This document shows positions 1 to 10,100 of a DNA stretch of 41,507 nucleotides, piece by piece; within the stretch, counting starts at the first letter, position 1; every line of letters starts with the position of its first letter. Below the pieces are notes generated by a model. That model saw only the letters and a program-made list of their open reading frames with translations. It had not been told where the DNA came from and searched no databases. Origin of the DNA: an uncultured Prevotellaceae bacterium (GTDB lineage Bacteria > Bacteroidota > Bacteroidia > Bacteroidales > Bacteroidaceae). Both the position numbers and the translations under genes were made by a program. The stretch lies in NCBI GenBank assembly GCA_946406555.1, contig CAMJLB010000007.1:1-41507 (forward strand). The letters run 5' to 3'.

Positions 1-140
1 CGTGAAATCCGCTTCATCCGTGTTCGTTATGAAGGGTGGGAAAGTTCAGTTATTAACATAGTTTAATAATTTTTCTGTTTTCGCTTCAAAATTAAATTAT
101 TTCATATTATTTATATATATTTCACAAAATATCTTCTTGC

Positions 141-310
141 GTAAAAATAGCTTATTTTGCATAAAAAATCATTAAACATAAAAAATAGCTTTTATTTCAT
201 AAAAATCATTAAATATGAAAATAACTTTTATTTCATAAAAATCTTTAAACACAAAAAATAACTTATTTTTCATAAAAATCATTAATCGTAAAAATCGCTT
301 ATATTATTCT
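141..310. repeat. 37-bp AT-rich tandem repeat, about 4.5 copies
   Basis: Four consecutive units can be aligned at 141-177, 178-214, 215-250 and 251-287, followed by a decaying fifth from 288. The shared pattern is roughly (a/g)taaaaata(g/a)ctt(a/t)ttttcataaaaatcattaaa. Units are 36 or 37 bp long and directly abutting, with no spacers. Most units contain a small dyad, for example AAAAATAA-c-TTATTTTT in unit 4. The function is unknown; such minisatellites often vary in copy number. Confidence 0.75.
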
Positions 311-532
311 TATTTCTGGATAAAATTATTCACATTATTCTCATTTCTTTCATAAAAATATTGACAAACAGGTCAATTAACTACCCCTGAGATTTGCGCC
401 GTGATCAGCAAACGTACATCTGGAGGCAAATTTTCAAAACTCAGAGGGGTTTCGTAATCTTCTGTCGGTCAAGCACTTGTAAATTTTTTCGATTCAGTTG
501 CGGTAGTACGGTGGCCGCTTTGTTTGCAATAA

Positions 533-620
533 ATACTGAATTAGCTCGTAATTAATACTGAATTGCGACTTAACTCATACTGAATTGCGTCTCAATTCAC
601 CCTGTTTCGCACCGTCATTC
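533..620. repeat. Degenerate 22-bp tandem array, locus A
   Basis: Units begin at 533, 555, 577 and 599, exactly 22 bp apart. The first three start with atactgaatt, and the second and third continue gcg. The fourth reads accctgtttcgc. These match the right half of the dyad GCAATTCAGSCTGAATTGC that is clearer at 18681-18790 and 40099-40208. The phase is the same but the sequence here is more decayed, and it fades after 620. A 22-bp period cannot keep a reading frame, so this is non-coding structure. Confidence 0.55.
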
Positions 621-1013
621 ATGCTCAACTTCGCCACCAGTGGAGCAGGATGGTAATGCAAGTCGGCAAGATCGAAACCTGGAAAGGCTGTTTTGCGTCG
701 CCATGAGCATCGTCGCCGTTCCAGAAGGGGGAGCTGCGGTGGAGGAAAAATGTTATGAAAAATTTTTACAGCAGGCATCTCTGCCGCGTTTGTGGCCTTA
801 TGGTCACTCATAATCATCCACTATAAGAACTGGGAAAACCATGATGAACCAGTCCCCCGTCCTATATCTATATAAATAGGTGTAAAATATGAATGAAATA
901 CGAAGGCATGAAGTGCATTTATATTTTATAGTCATTATTTTCTCTTTTCGTCATTTTGTTTTATTGACATAAATCAAGGAAGTGGGAGAATGATTCATTT
1001 TTATTAAGATTTT

Positions 1014-1046
1014 TTCGAGGTTGGTGTAAATTTTAATTAAATTTGT
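1014..1046 (+). promoter_or_regulatory. Bacteroidota promoter of the fimbrial operon
   Basis: A perfect -7 element TAAATTTGT lies at 1038-1046 and a near -33 element TTCG (consensus TTTG) at 1014-1017, separated by 20 bp. Transcription would begin near 1053, leaving a leader of about 17 nt before the ATG at 1070. Because the -7 box overlaps the upstream TTG at 1043, that TTG cannot be the start codon. Confidence 0.75.
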
Positions 1047-1069
1047 ACCTTGAAAAAATTAAACTATTG

Positions 1070-2533
1070 ATGAATCATAAACACATTCCATATTTCATAG
1101 CAATTTTGCTCATGCTCTCAATATGTCAGCAAATGAGCGCAGCTATAGTACTTGGCGACACGCTTCAAGTACAGTTTCGCGTGGGTCAAAGCAATATAGA
1201 CCTGTCCAATGCCGATAATGAGCGTCAGGTCACCCAGTTCTGTCAGCGCGTCATGCAGAATCTGGCCATCTCCGAGAAAGAAGAGATGCAGTTGAACATT
1301 TACACGGGTGCATCGCCCGAAGGTCCCGACGAGCTGAACCGTCGTCTGGGCGAGCAGCGCGGCATTGCCTTGAGAGAACTCCTCACAGAGCGTCTCAAGG
1401 GACTCGTGCTCCACTGTGCCATCATCAACGAAGGGGCACGCTGGGGCAGGCTTTATAATATGGTGGAGCAGTCCAATGAGCCTTGGCGCGAAGAGGTGCT
1501 CACCATTCTGGGAAAGCGACCCGGTACCGACGAGTGGCAGACCGACGACCGTGAGCAGCGGCTGCGTAAGTTGAAGAACGGTCGTGTGTGGCGCGAGCTG
1601 AATGCACGCTACCTCCCCCCTCTGCGCACGTCGGGCTCGGCTGTCATCTTCCCGGTACGAGAGATAACACAATCTCAATCTGTATCAAGGCGCGACACCA
1701 TCGTGGTGCGCGACACCATTGTCTACCTTCCCGAGCCATGTCCGCAGTACGAACCGCCTATCGACCTCAGTCACGCTTGGGCAGTGAAGACCAACCTGCT
1801 GCTTTGGGGAGTCATCGCACCCAACGTGCAGGTGGAACGCTCGTTGGGCGCCACCAACCGGTGGAGTATCGAGGGCGAGTTTTTCATGCCGTGGTGGCTG
1901 TGGAGCCATAACGCGCATGCCGAGCAGTTCGTCAACGTGGGCGTGGAATTGCGTTACTGGCTGGGTAACAGGCAGAAACACCACACCCTCGACGGATGGC
2001 ACGTGGGCCTGGGCCTGGCGGGCGGCTACTACGACTTAGAGTGGAAGCAAAGCGAAGGCAGGCAGGGCGAATACCTTAATATATATGGTAATATAGGCTA
2101 TCAGCACCGTTTCGGACGCCGCAACCAATGGGCCGTCGATGGAGGTCTGGCATTAGGATGGATTCCTACCAAGTACCGACATTATGTAGGCAGTTCGCAA
2201 GCCTTCGACTATGCCGAACAGCATCCGGGCAAGAACTATACCTTAGGCCCCAATGAGCGCTACGACGACCACCTTATGTGGCTGGAAAACAAGTGGAAAC
2301 ATATTCTTGGTGCCACGCATGTCAACGTCACCATTTCCTACCTCTTCGGCATGAAGAAGAAAGCTGAAAGAGCTGTTGCGCCCGTGCTCAATTATAGGGC
2401 GGTTGATGCCATGGCAGGCCAGAACGCCAAGGCATTCGGCGGGTCGCCGGAAAGCAATGTCACGCTGACTGAGAAAGAAAAGATGGCTGTGGAAGAGGCT
2501 ACAAAGAAAAACGCTAAAAAGGAGGAGAAATGA
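1070..2533 (+). CDS. DUF3575 outer-membrane protein of a fimbrial operon
   Basis: This is a 487-residue secreted protein, read from the ATG at 1070 because the upstream TTG lies inside the promoter. Residues 1 to about 24 form a signal peptide (hydrophobic core FIAILLMLSI, then MSAA). Residues about 30-120 look like an OmpA-type segment with the ASPEG motif and an NRRLGEQRG stretch. From about residue 233 (SHAWAVKTNLLLW) to about 430 comes an aromatic, beta-strand-rich part typical of DUF3575, probably an outer-membrane barrel or anchor. The last 40 residues are charged (Lys/Glu) and may be periplasmic. DUF3575 genes commonly precede FimB-like and fimbrillin genes in Bacteroidales, as here. 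The stop overlaps the start of the next gene (ATGA), so the two are translationally coupled. The precise role in fimbria assembly is inferred. Confidence 0.8.
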   Translation: MNHKHIPYFIAILLMLSICQQMSAAIVLGDTLQVQFRVGQSNIDLSNADNERQVTQFCQRVMQNLAISEKEEMQLNIYTGASPEGPDELNRRLGEQRGIALRELLTERLKGLVLHCAIINEGARWGRLYNMVEQSNEPWREEVLTILGKRPGTDEWQTDDREQRLRKLKNGRVWRELNARYLPPLRTSGSAVIFPVREITQSQSVSRRDTIVVRDTIVYLPEPCPQYEPPIDLSHAWAVKTNLLLWGVIAPNVQVERSLGATNRWSIEGEFFMPWWLWSHNAHAEQFVNVGVELRYWLGNRQKHHTLDGWHVGLGLAGGYYDLEWKQSEGRQGEYLNIYGNIGYQHRFGRRNQWAVDGGLALGWIPTKYRHYVGSSQAFDYAEQHPGKNYTLGPNERYDDHLMWLENKWKHILGATHVNVTISYLFGMKKKAERAVAPVLNYRAVDAMAGQNAKAFGGSPESNVTLTEKEKMAVEEATKKNAKKEEK

Positions 2534-3651
2534 CTATGAGCAAGAAAAATATCAACCGCATGAAACGTCTGAGCCCTGTAGCATTGCTGCTCTTCTCCAT
2601 GCTCGTACTCACCAACTGTGAGCGAAGAGACCTATGGGTATATGGTGATCAGTTCCATTCCCTCCGAGTTCTTGTCGACTGGCGGGATTACGAAGATAAA
2701 GACCCCTTGGGTATGACTGCCTACTTCTTCCCCGACGATCCTAATTTGAACCCGAAACACGTCATCACACCCGACGTCAACGAGTGGAGCGGATACCTTT
2801 CGGCAGGCCCCTATACGGGCGTGGTTTTCAGCTACTCACCCAAAGAGTACTCACATCAGGAGTTTATCGGGTTGGATGAAGCCTCTACCGCCGAGGTGCG
2901 GCTGAAGCCCGCCGCCTATCAGCCCGACTCGCTCGCCGAGCTGTATGGCAATGCCAGCTTCTACCGGGAGCTGCCTTCCGTCCAGCCCACCGGCCTCTAT
3001 ACCGTGATGTACGAGCCGCAGGACATGGCTGTCGACACGATGCGCATGCACATCTACAACGGCGAGTACGACGAGTATATCCCTTACGAGGAACGCGAGG
3101 GCTACCAGTCTACCCTCGTAGAGCAGGTGTATAACGCCAAGCCAGTGTCTATCATCTGGAAGATGCGCATCCGCATCTTCGTCAAGGGCATCTACTATCT
3201 CGATGAGGTGAAGGCAAGCATCGCCGGCCTGGCCGACGGCCATTATCTCGCACGAAATGAAAACACCAACGTGGCCTGCCTCATGGCTCTCGACAAGTGG
3301 GACGTACAGGTCACGGGCGACAATGAAGGCTATATAGCTACCACGTTCAACACGTTCGGACTGCGTTCCGACGCACAGACACGTACCGAGACCACCACCG
3401 ACTTTCCGGCAGAAGGCCTGCGGCTGAACCTGCGGCTACTGCTGCGCGACAAGAAGACTGTACTGAACTACCACTTCGACATTGGCGACCGTATCTTGAT
3501 TGTCGACGACCAGCTCGTGTTGCGTGTCGAACTCAACAGCGACTATGCCGAGCATCCCGACCTGCCATACGTCGAGGCACTCGAGGGTGCGGGCTTCGGA
3601 GGCGTGGTGGTGCCTTGGCAAGATGGCAAGCATGTCGGCGTTGAGTTCTAA
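2530..3651 (+). CDS. DUF5119 / FimB-Mfa2-like fimbrial lipoprotein
   Basis: This is a 373-residue lipoprotein. A hydrophobic segment (residues 16-28) ends in the lipobox LTNC with the acylated cysteine at C30, followed by ERRDLW, the characteristic start of DUF5119 proteins. The remainder is beta-rich with no catalytic motif. Members of this group resemble FimB/Mfa2, the anchor and length regulator of Bacteroidales fimbriae, and sit beside fimbrillin genes as here. The first ATG at 2530 overlaps the previous stop codon; ATG at 2536 is an equally good alternative and a purine-rich AAAAGGAGG precedes both. The signal region is long (29 residues), so a later start at M11 is also conceivable. Role as an outer-membrane anchor is inferred from family and position. 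Confidence 0.8.
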   Translation: MTMSKKNINRMKRLSPVALLLFSMLVLTNCERRDLWVYGDQFHSLRVLVDWRDYEDKDPLGMTAYFFPDDPNLNPKHVITPDVNEWSGYLSAGPYTGVVFSYSPKEYSHQEFIGLDEASTAEVRLKPAAYQPDSLAELYGNASFYRELPSVQPTGLYTVMYEPQDMAVDTMRMHIYNGEYDEYIPYEEREGYQSTLVEQVYNAKPVSIIWKMRIRIFVKGIYYLDEVKASIAGLADGHYLARNENTNVACLMALDKWDVQVTGDNEGYIATTFNTFGLRSDAQTRTETTTDFPAEGLRLNLRLLLRDKKTVLNYHFDIGDRILIVDDQLVLRVELNSDYAEHPDLPYVEALEGAGFGGVVVPWQDGKHVGVEF

Positions 3652-3734
3652 TCTGGCTCATTCCTACTCTTCTTTATTCAGAGGACTAATGTTTTATTCA
3701 CCTTTTTATTAATTTTTTTTTATTTCTTTTTAAC

Positions 3735-5900
3735 ATGAAAAAAGTATTTCTTTTTGCAGCCGCTGCCGCAGCTTTGGCAGCCTGCTCAGACAATGAGCTG
3801 AATGTGCAGGAGAATGTTCAGGCCACCGCAGATGACGGTGCCGTGAAATTCTCTGTCTACACTCAGCGTGGTATTTCGCGTGGTGGTGGCCAGTCTGGTG
3901 ACCTCAACAATGCAAACATCGGCGCGAATGGCTTCGGCGTCTTCGCTTACTACACAGCTGGTGAGCAGTATGATGCCAAGGCCACTCCCAACTTCATGTA
4001 CAACCAGAAGGTTACTTGCCAGGGTACGGCCACTGCCGGCACCTTGTGGACCTATGAGCCGGTGAAGTACTGGCCTAATGAGTATGGCGACAAGGCTATC
4101 TCTGATGAGACCGACTATCTCACCTTCTTTGCCTATGCTCCCTGGACCAACATCGAGCCTACAACAGGTAACATCGTTCCCACTACACCCTCTACAACAG
4201 GCGCTGAAACTGTTGAGCATCAGCAGAAGTACAACATCGTTTCTGTGAACAAGAACAACGCTACTGGCGATCCTATCGTGAAGTATGTGGTCGACACCGA
4301 CCCCGCTACCTCTGTCGACCTCCTCTGGGGTGTTGCAGCAGAAACGGCCGGCGACAACTACTCGCCCATCGACGGTAAGGCTTCGGTCACGGAAGGATTC
4401 CCCTTCCTGAACCTCGTGAAGCCCAACAATCCCCAGTCCGACCGCCTGCAGTTCAACCTGAAGCACGCTTTGGCTAAGGTGAAGGTCACCATCGACTATA
4501 TCGCCGACGACTTCACGCCTACTGGCACGTCGAAAGTTATCAATGCTGAGAAGACTCGTATCTTTGTGCGTAGCTTCAAGATGAGCGGTTTCGCCACCAA
4601 GGGTGCACTGAACCTGAACAATACTGTTCCTGGACAGCCTCTGTGGAAAGACTTCGACGGTTCGAAGGATCTTGCCTTCGACGAAGTGACCTATCAGGAC
4701 GGCCGCAAGGATGGCAAGGAAGGTGAGACCAACGGCGCTCAGAACAACGAGACGCCTCAGGGCCTGAACCCCAAAATCATTGAGAACTATGCTCAAACTA
4801 CCGACGGAAAATTCGCCAGTGATAAGACTTCTGGCGTGACCAATGTGCCACAGCTTCTCTTCGGCGGTGATTCAGACAAGAACGATGGCTACTTCTATGT
4901 CATTCCTCGTAACGAGGAAAACAACAAGGTGGATGTCACCATCGCCTACGACGTAGAGACGATCGACCCAGCTCTTCCCGGCAAGCTCTCTGACAACGAG
5001 ACTCACGGTATCTCTATCGAGAACGTCATCTCGAAAGCCGACATCTTCGGTGGCATTGACTTCATGGCTGGCTACCAGTATGAAATCAACATCCACCTGG
5101 GCATGACCAGCGTGAAGGTTGAGGCTACCGTGACCGACTGGAAGGACAATGGCAAGACCAACGTCGACCTGCCCGACAACCAGCAGATGGCTGCAACTAC
5201 CGCTATCAACTACAATTATGCTGATAATTATACTTACACCGGTAAGCTCTATGCCAGCGATAATGAGGTGGTATATGTGCCCGTCAGCACCTTTAGCACC
5301 ACTTCCGATGAGGATATGAAGAATATGATGAACGACTTGGCTCGCTTCCTCGGTGCTCTCCACCGTGCTGCTGGCGTGACTGAAATTGAGTACAATCAGA
5401 AAAAGTACATCTGGGATCCCGCTCGTATTTACGAATTGGGCCTTGTACAAGATGCTAATGCTAAGGAGCTGAAAGGCAGCAACTGGATCAATGCTGATGA
5501 CCAGACATTGGTGAGCGTAATCACTGCGAATGCAACAAGCGAAATGGCAGACGGCAAGCTGGAATTCAAGGCCAATAATGAAAACATGACCATTTATCTT
5601 GCACTTGCTCCTAACTATAGCTTCACATCGTATGGCAAGCAAGGCAAGGATTACGTACAATGGGGTTCTGGTACTGTATTTGCATTCACAGATGCTGTAA
5701 CTATCAACCAGAAGAGCTATAAAAAGGTGCTCGTCTTGACAAATACTGTGGAGTCCTTCGTTGGAAAGTTCTATTATGTCGATGCTGCTGCAACTGCTGG
5801 TACTTCTCAGACTCCAAGTGATAAATATCAGCTGTTCGACCAGTTCGGCAACGGCCTTGGCATTTATGTTGAAATTACAGCATATACGCAAAATCCCTGA
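3735..5900 (+). CDS. Fimbrillin-family lipoprotein (probable major subunit)
   Basis: A 721-residue protein with a lipobox LAAC at C17. After the signal comes KFSVYTQRGISRGGG, which has arginines where fimbrillin precursors are usually clipped before polymerisation. The segment NFMYNQKVT...YEPVKYWPNE...DYLTFFAYAPW (about residues 86-140) is the typical Bacteroidetes fimbrillin (Mfa-like) signature and recurs in the next gene. At about 245 a conserved FNLKHALAKV helix/strand follows. The protein is long for a fimbrillin, with an extra C-terminal part after about residue 475. It lies 83 bp behind the DUF5119 gene in the same operon, with only a T-rich leader and no clear -7 box between. Assignment as the major subunit is inferred from being the first fimbrillin; a tip or accessory role is possible. 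Confidence 0.82.
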   Translation: MKKVFLFAAAAAALAACSDNELNVQENVQATADDGAVKFSVYTQRGISRGGGQSGDLNNANIGANGFGVFAYYTAGEQYDAKATPNFMYNQKVTCQGTATAGTLWTYEPVKYWPNEYGDKAISDETDYLTFFAYAPWTNIEPTTGNIVPTTPSTTGAETVEHQQKYNIVSVNKNNATGDPIVKYVVDTDPATSVDLLWGVAAETAGDNYSPIDGKASVTEGFPFLNLVKPNNPQSDRLQFNLKHALAKVKVTIDYIADDFTPTGTSKVINAEKTRIFVRSFKMSGFATKGALNLNNTVPGQPLWKDFDGSKDLAFDEVTYQDGRKDGKEGETNGAQNNETPQGLNPKIIENYAQTTDGKFASDKTSGVTNVPQLLFGGDSDKNDGYFYVIPRNEENNKVDVTIAYDVETIDPALPGKLSDNETHGISIENVISKADIFGGIDFMAGYQYEINIHLGMTSVKVEATVTDWKDNGKTNVDLPDNQQMAATTAINYNYADNYTYTGKLYASDNEVVYVPVSTFSTTSDEDMKNMMNDLARFLGALHRAAGVTEIEYNQKKYIWDPARIYELGLVQDANAKELKGSNWINADDQTLVSVITANATSEMADGKLEFKANNENMTIYLALAPNYSFTSYGKQGKDYVQWGSGTVFAFTDAVTINQKSYKKVLVLTNTVESFVGKFYYVDAAATAGTSQTPSDKYQLFDQFGNGLGIYVEITAYTQNP

Positions 5901-5933
5901 TTCATTCCATGTAGACTGACATATCAACCTCTC

Positions 5934-5970
5934 AAGGCAGAGCCGCCGGGCAATCCGGCGACTCCGCCTT
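5934..5970 (+). promoter_or_regulatory. Intercistronic stem-loop between the two fimbrillin genes
   Basis: The RNA from 5934-5970 folds into a hairpin of about 16 positions per arm with two mismatches. The inner stem CGCCGG (5944-5949) pairs with CCGGCG (5955-5960) around the loop gcaat, and the outer AAGGC pairs with GCCTT. No U-run follows, so it is not a standard terminator. It may stabilise the upstream mRNA or reduce read-through, which would give more of the first fimbrillin than of the downstream subunits; that effect is inferred. Confidence 0.6.
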
Positions 5971-6017
5971 CATTAAAACAACGACAAAAAATAGCAACAA
6001 ACGCTTTAAAGAAGAAG

Positions 6018-7163
6018 ATGAAACGTTCTCTCATATTGATGACAGCCGCCACATTGGTAGCAGCATGTAGCAATGATACCGACGAGGCTGCAATAGGCTA
6101 CGTACCGTCGGACAAAGCCATCGCTTTCGATGCACGCACAGGTGATGATCTGACAACACGCGCGTTGGGTGAAATCAACGACGACGCCACGCTCCAGGCT
6201 CTGAGCTTCGGCGTGTTCGGCAGCTATACCGGCCGTCTTACCTACGAGAACACCACCGTTTCGTCTGATTTTATGTACAACCAGCAGGTGACGTTCTCCA
6301 ATGGCAGCTGGGGCTACACCCCGGTGAAATTCTGGCCCAACGACGAGCGCGACTATGTGAGCTTCTTTGCATACGCTCCCTACGTGGCCAATGCCCAGCG
6401 AAACACTGAGGGCATCGTCGACATGTCGAAACGCGACGACCTCGGCGACCCCTGGGTGAACTACCGCATAGCCGCCGACCCCTGGAGCACAACCGTGCCA
6501 CAAGTGGACCTGCTCTATGGCCAACAAGAGCAAGGACCCGACAACAACAAAACCTATACCCCCTGGCTCGACCAGAAGAAACCCGCCGACCCCACAGGCG
6601 GCAAACTGACCTTCGCCTTCCGCCACGCCCTGTCGTGCATAGGCGACGAAATCACCATCAAGTGCATTGGTGCGCTGGCTAACCTCATCACCAATTATGC
6701 CTCTATCACCATTACCAAGATTCAGATCGACTATAAAAACCTGACTACTAAAGGGCATCTCGTGCTGAAAAGCACTGGCGACGCCAACTGGCAAGAAATC
6801 ATTTCGGGTGAGCTTACCACCACCCGCACATATATAAAGAACCTGGACACCCCGATCGTTTTCGACGCTTCCAATTTCACCGAAGAGAAGACCATCTCTA
6901 CTGGCGACGGACTGTTCTATATACCACTGCGCATAGCTGGTACCGATGCTGCCAAAGCTGAGGTCACCATCACCTACAAGGTGAAAAACAATCAGAACAG
7001 CGAATTCGCCGGCACTGCCACCACCTCGTTCGATCTCGACATGAGCGCGGAAGGCAAGAAGCAGGGCATCGACCTCCTGCTCACCGACGGCCTCGACCTG
7101 CAGCACCTCGTCTATGTCATCGGGCAAGGAGCCTCGCAGCCATCATATTCTCGTAAACGCTAA
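6018..7163 (+). CDS. Second fimbrillin-family lipoprotein
   Basis: A 381-residue lipoprotein with lipobox VAAC at C17. The sequence DLTTRALGEI at about residues 45-54 resembles the arginine cleavage site used to mature Bacteroidales fimbrillins. The fimbrillin signature follows: DFMYNQQVTF, YTPVKFWPNDERDYVSFFAYAPY and FAFRHALSCIG, closely paralleling the previous gene. It is about half the length of that gene. It ends 23 bp before the giant adhesin gene, so the three are probably co-transcribed. Likely a minor or accessory shaft subunit placed between the main fimbrillin and the large adhesin; the order of assembly is inferred only from gene order. Confidence 0.82.
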   Translation: MKRSLILMTAATLVAACSNDTDEAAIGYVPSDKAIAFDARTGDDLTTRALGEINDDATLQALSFGVFGSYTGRLTYENTTVSSDFMYNQQVTFSNGSWGYTPVKFWPNDERDYVSFFAYAPYVANAQRNTEGIVDMSKRDDLGDPWVNYRIAADPWSTTVPQVDLLYGQQEQGPDNNKTYTPWLDQKKPADPTGGKLTFAFRHALSCIGDEITIKCIGALANLITNYASITITKIQIDYKNLTTKGHLVLKSTGDANWQEIISGELTTTRTYIKNLDTPIVFDASNFTEEKTISTGDGLFYIPLRIAGTDAAKAEVTITYKVKNNQNSEFAGTATTSFDLDMSAEGKKQGIDLLLTDGLDLQHLVYVIGQGASQPSYSRKR

Positions 7164-7186
7164 AGAATGAAGAAAATATTACACTT

Positions 7187-10100
7187 ATGAAAAAATATAT
7201 TCTCACTTCAATCATATTACTACTCGCCGCAGTCAATACAGCGTGGGCACAAAACGTCGCCCAGATAGGCACTACAGAATATGCTACGCTGGCAGAGGCG
7301 GTAGCTGCTGTTCAGAACAACGAGACCATCACGTTGCTGTCGGACGCCAACGTGACGAGTATGGGAAATATTGAGGAAAAGACGGGCGTCGTCATCGACC
7401 TCAATGGTAAAACAATCTACCTCACGGCTAACAACATTCATATTAATAAGGGTTCTGTGGTCACCATCAAAAATGGCACTATCGACATCACTGGCAACAA
7501 TGCTGCTGGTGATTGTATCATTGGCATCGGTCACTACAACAATACAGCAAACACCCTCACTCTTGACAACATCACACTAACGGGCAACGGATACTCATCA
7601 GCATATTGTGTGCTTTACGCCTATACTGACGGCACCAACACCCTGAACGTGAACAACTCCACAATCGACCTGAAGAACGACAATTCCACCACTGGCGGCA
7701 TTATCAAAGGAGCAAATGCCACGGGAGGTATCATCAATGTCAATAACTCTAAGATTACAGGCGATAATGTGCAGCGTGGCTTCACACTGGGAATCGTGAA
7801 TATCACGAATCATTCAGACATCACCATCACCAATAGTGACAACGGTATCAACCAGTCAGTCCTTACCATCGAAGACTCTAAAGTTACTATCACCAATGGT
7901 TCAGGACGTGGCATTACATCCAACAGTTCTTCGCCTGTAGTTATTAAGGGTAACTCTACCGTTATATTAAGCGGCAATACGGAGGGTGATCTTCGCCTTG
8001 ATACTGGCTGCTCGGTTTCAGTTGAGGGTAATTCTACTTTGAAAGCCGCTGTTATAAATGAAAATGGTGGCACTGCGGCTGACAATGTGAATGTAGATAA
8101 CGCTACCATCATAACAGGTGTCGCCAAGATAGGCACTACTGGATATTTTACGCTCGAGGAGGCCATTACGGCCGCTACCGCCGGGGAGACCATCGTACTG
8201 ACGGCCGACATCGACGCTACGGCACAGATTTTAGTAGATAAGAAGGTGACGCTGGACCTGAACGGCCACATCATTGAGTACAAAGGCACGTCGGAGCTTA
8301 GCAGTGGTGTGATTGGCGTGAAGCGTGGTGGCGAGCTGACCATCACAGACTCCAGCGATCCAAGTACCGGTGCCATCAAGAGTGGCAGCAAAGCCTACGC
8401 TGCCGTCGCAATGACCACTCCCGGCGAGGCTGCTACTGGCGACGCTGCTAAGCTGACCGTGGAAAGCGGCACGCTGGAGGGATACTATTATGCCATCACG
8501 GGCAACGGCACCCGCCACGGCACCGAGATTACCATCAATGGCGGCGTCATCAAGGGTACTTACACTGACGATAACTGCGGTATTTTCCATCCGCAGGATG
8601 GCACGCTGACCATCAAAGGCGGCTCCATCGAGGGCTACAGCACCGCCGTGGAACTGCGTTCTGGAACCTTGAGCGTCTCGGGGGGAACATTCACTGCCAC
8701 ATGCCCTACCTACAGCTGCAACCCCAACGGCAGCGGTACTACGACGAAGGGTGCGGCGATAGCCATCGCACAGCATACGACCAATAAGGCTATTAACGCT
8801 GAAATTACTGGTGGCTCGTTTACCGTTCCTAACACCGCCGGTAGCACAGCCGTGATGTTGTCGGTTTCCAATCCGCAGAACAATGCCTTTAGCAACGTGA
8901 CCGTAAAGGGTTTGAACACACTGCTTGCCGGAGGCGTCGAAACGCCGGAGGGCTATGTCTGGAAGGACAATGGCGACGAAACCAGTTCGCTAGCACCTGC
9001 TGTTGCCCAGATAGACCCCACGTACTATGCTACGCTCGAGGATGCCATTGAGGCAGCTAATGACCAAGACATCATCGAGCTGCTGTCCGACATAACGTTG
9101 ACGAATACTGTTACCATCGACAAGAGCATTGTGATTGATGGTTATGGTCATACGGTGACAAATACGTCAAACGTTGCCTTTGAACTGATAGGTAATCATA
9201 GTATATTCTTTAATGATTTAGTGATAAAAGCCACCAATAGCAATGGTATTGCTATTCAGGCAGGAAAGGATGGAAACGCATACGCAGGAAAGCTTGGAGT
9301 GTACAGCTCTACCCTGACGGCTGGTAAGCGTGGCGTCTCTATCTACGAGCCTGGTGGCAATATTGAACTTGAAATCGAAAATACAACCATACAGAGCACT
9401 GTCGCTGATCCTACAACAACCTACGTGAATGATAACACACGTGGCATCTCACTTGTTTCAAGTGACGTTACTGAGACTAATAGTTATGTTCTTGATGTGA
9501 TTCTGGATGATACTGATATTAAGGGCTTCGCCTATTGTATCAATGTAGTCGGTAAAGGTGAGACGAATATCGGGATGTCTAATGGATCAACATACGGGCG
9601 TGCGGCAATCAACAACTGGAGCAGTAATGGTAAATTCCTCTTGAAAGGTGTAGATGTTCATGGATTGAACAACGAGACTGGCTCAACAGAGGCTTTCGCA
9701 TGTCTCCTAGATAATGAGACTGGCGAAAACAATACCTTTAATATTGATGGCTGCACGTTTACGGCAACGCTCAGCGATGCAGCGAAGAATGCCGTTGGCG
9801 GTAATGCTTCCGAATACCTTGTGGCCCTGCGTGGTCAAAACGCAAAGGTTTATATCACGGGCAACACGACCTATACATCGAATGCACCGGAAGGACGAAA
9901 AGGCTTGATTCAGAATGAAAAGGAAGAAATCATAGACGGAACCAACAGCATCAACTTCGATGGTGACGCGGTGACAAGTCTGGCAAATATCATTTCCGGC
10001 TTAGAGCATCTCGATGCGGTATCTAATGGCAACGGTACTTATTCGCTGGCACCGGCGGTAGCCCAGATAGGCACTACTAAATATGCAAGTCTCAAAGCTG

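Larger units (their letters stand above)
1..1013. other. Gene-free AT-rich region upstream of the fimbrial operon
   Basis: I see no convincing gene here. The first 63 bases are open in frame 1 and stop at 64-66, so they could be the last codons of an upstream gene, but the wording also resembles low-complexity intergenic repeats. Positions 141 to about 310 hold a 37-bp tandem repeat and 533 to about 620 a degenerate 22-bp array. On the minus strand, 376-468 is an open frame of 31 codons ending at a stop at 373-375; it contains SFENLPPDV, which recalls the start of Bacteroidales helix-turn-helix proteins, but it has no start codon and is at best a gene remnant. Positions 892-905 repeat 14 bases found again at 39431-39444. 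Confidence 0.6.
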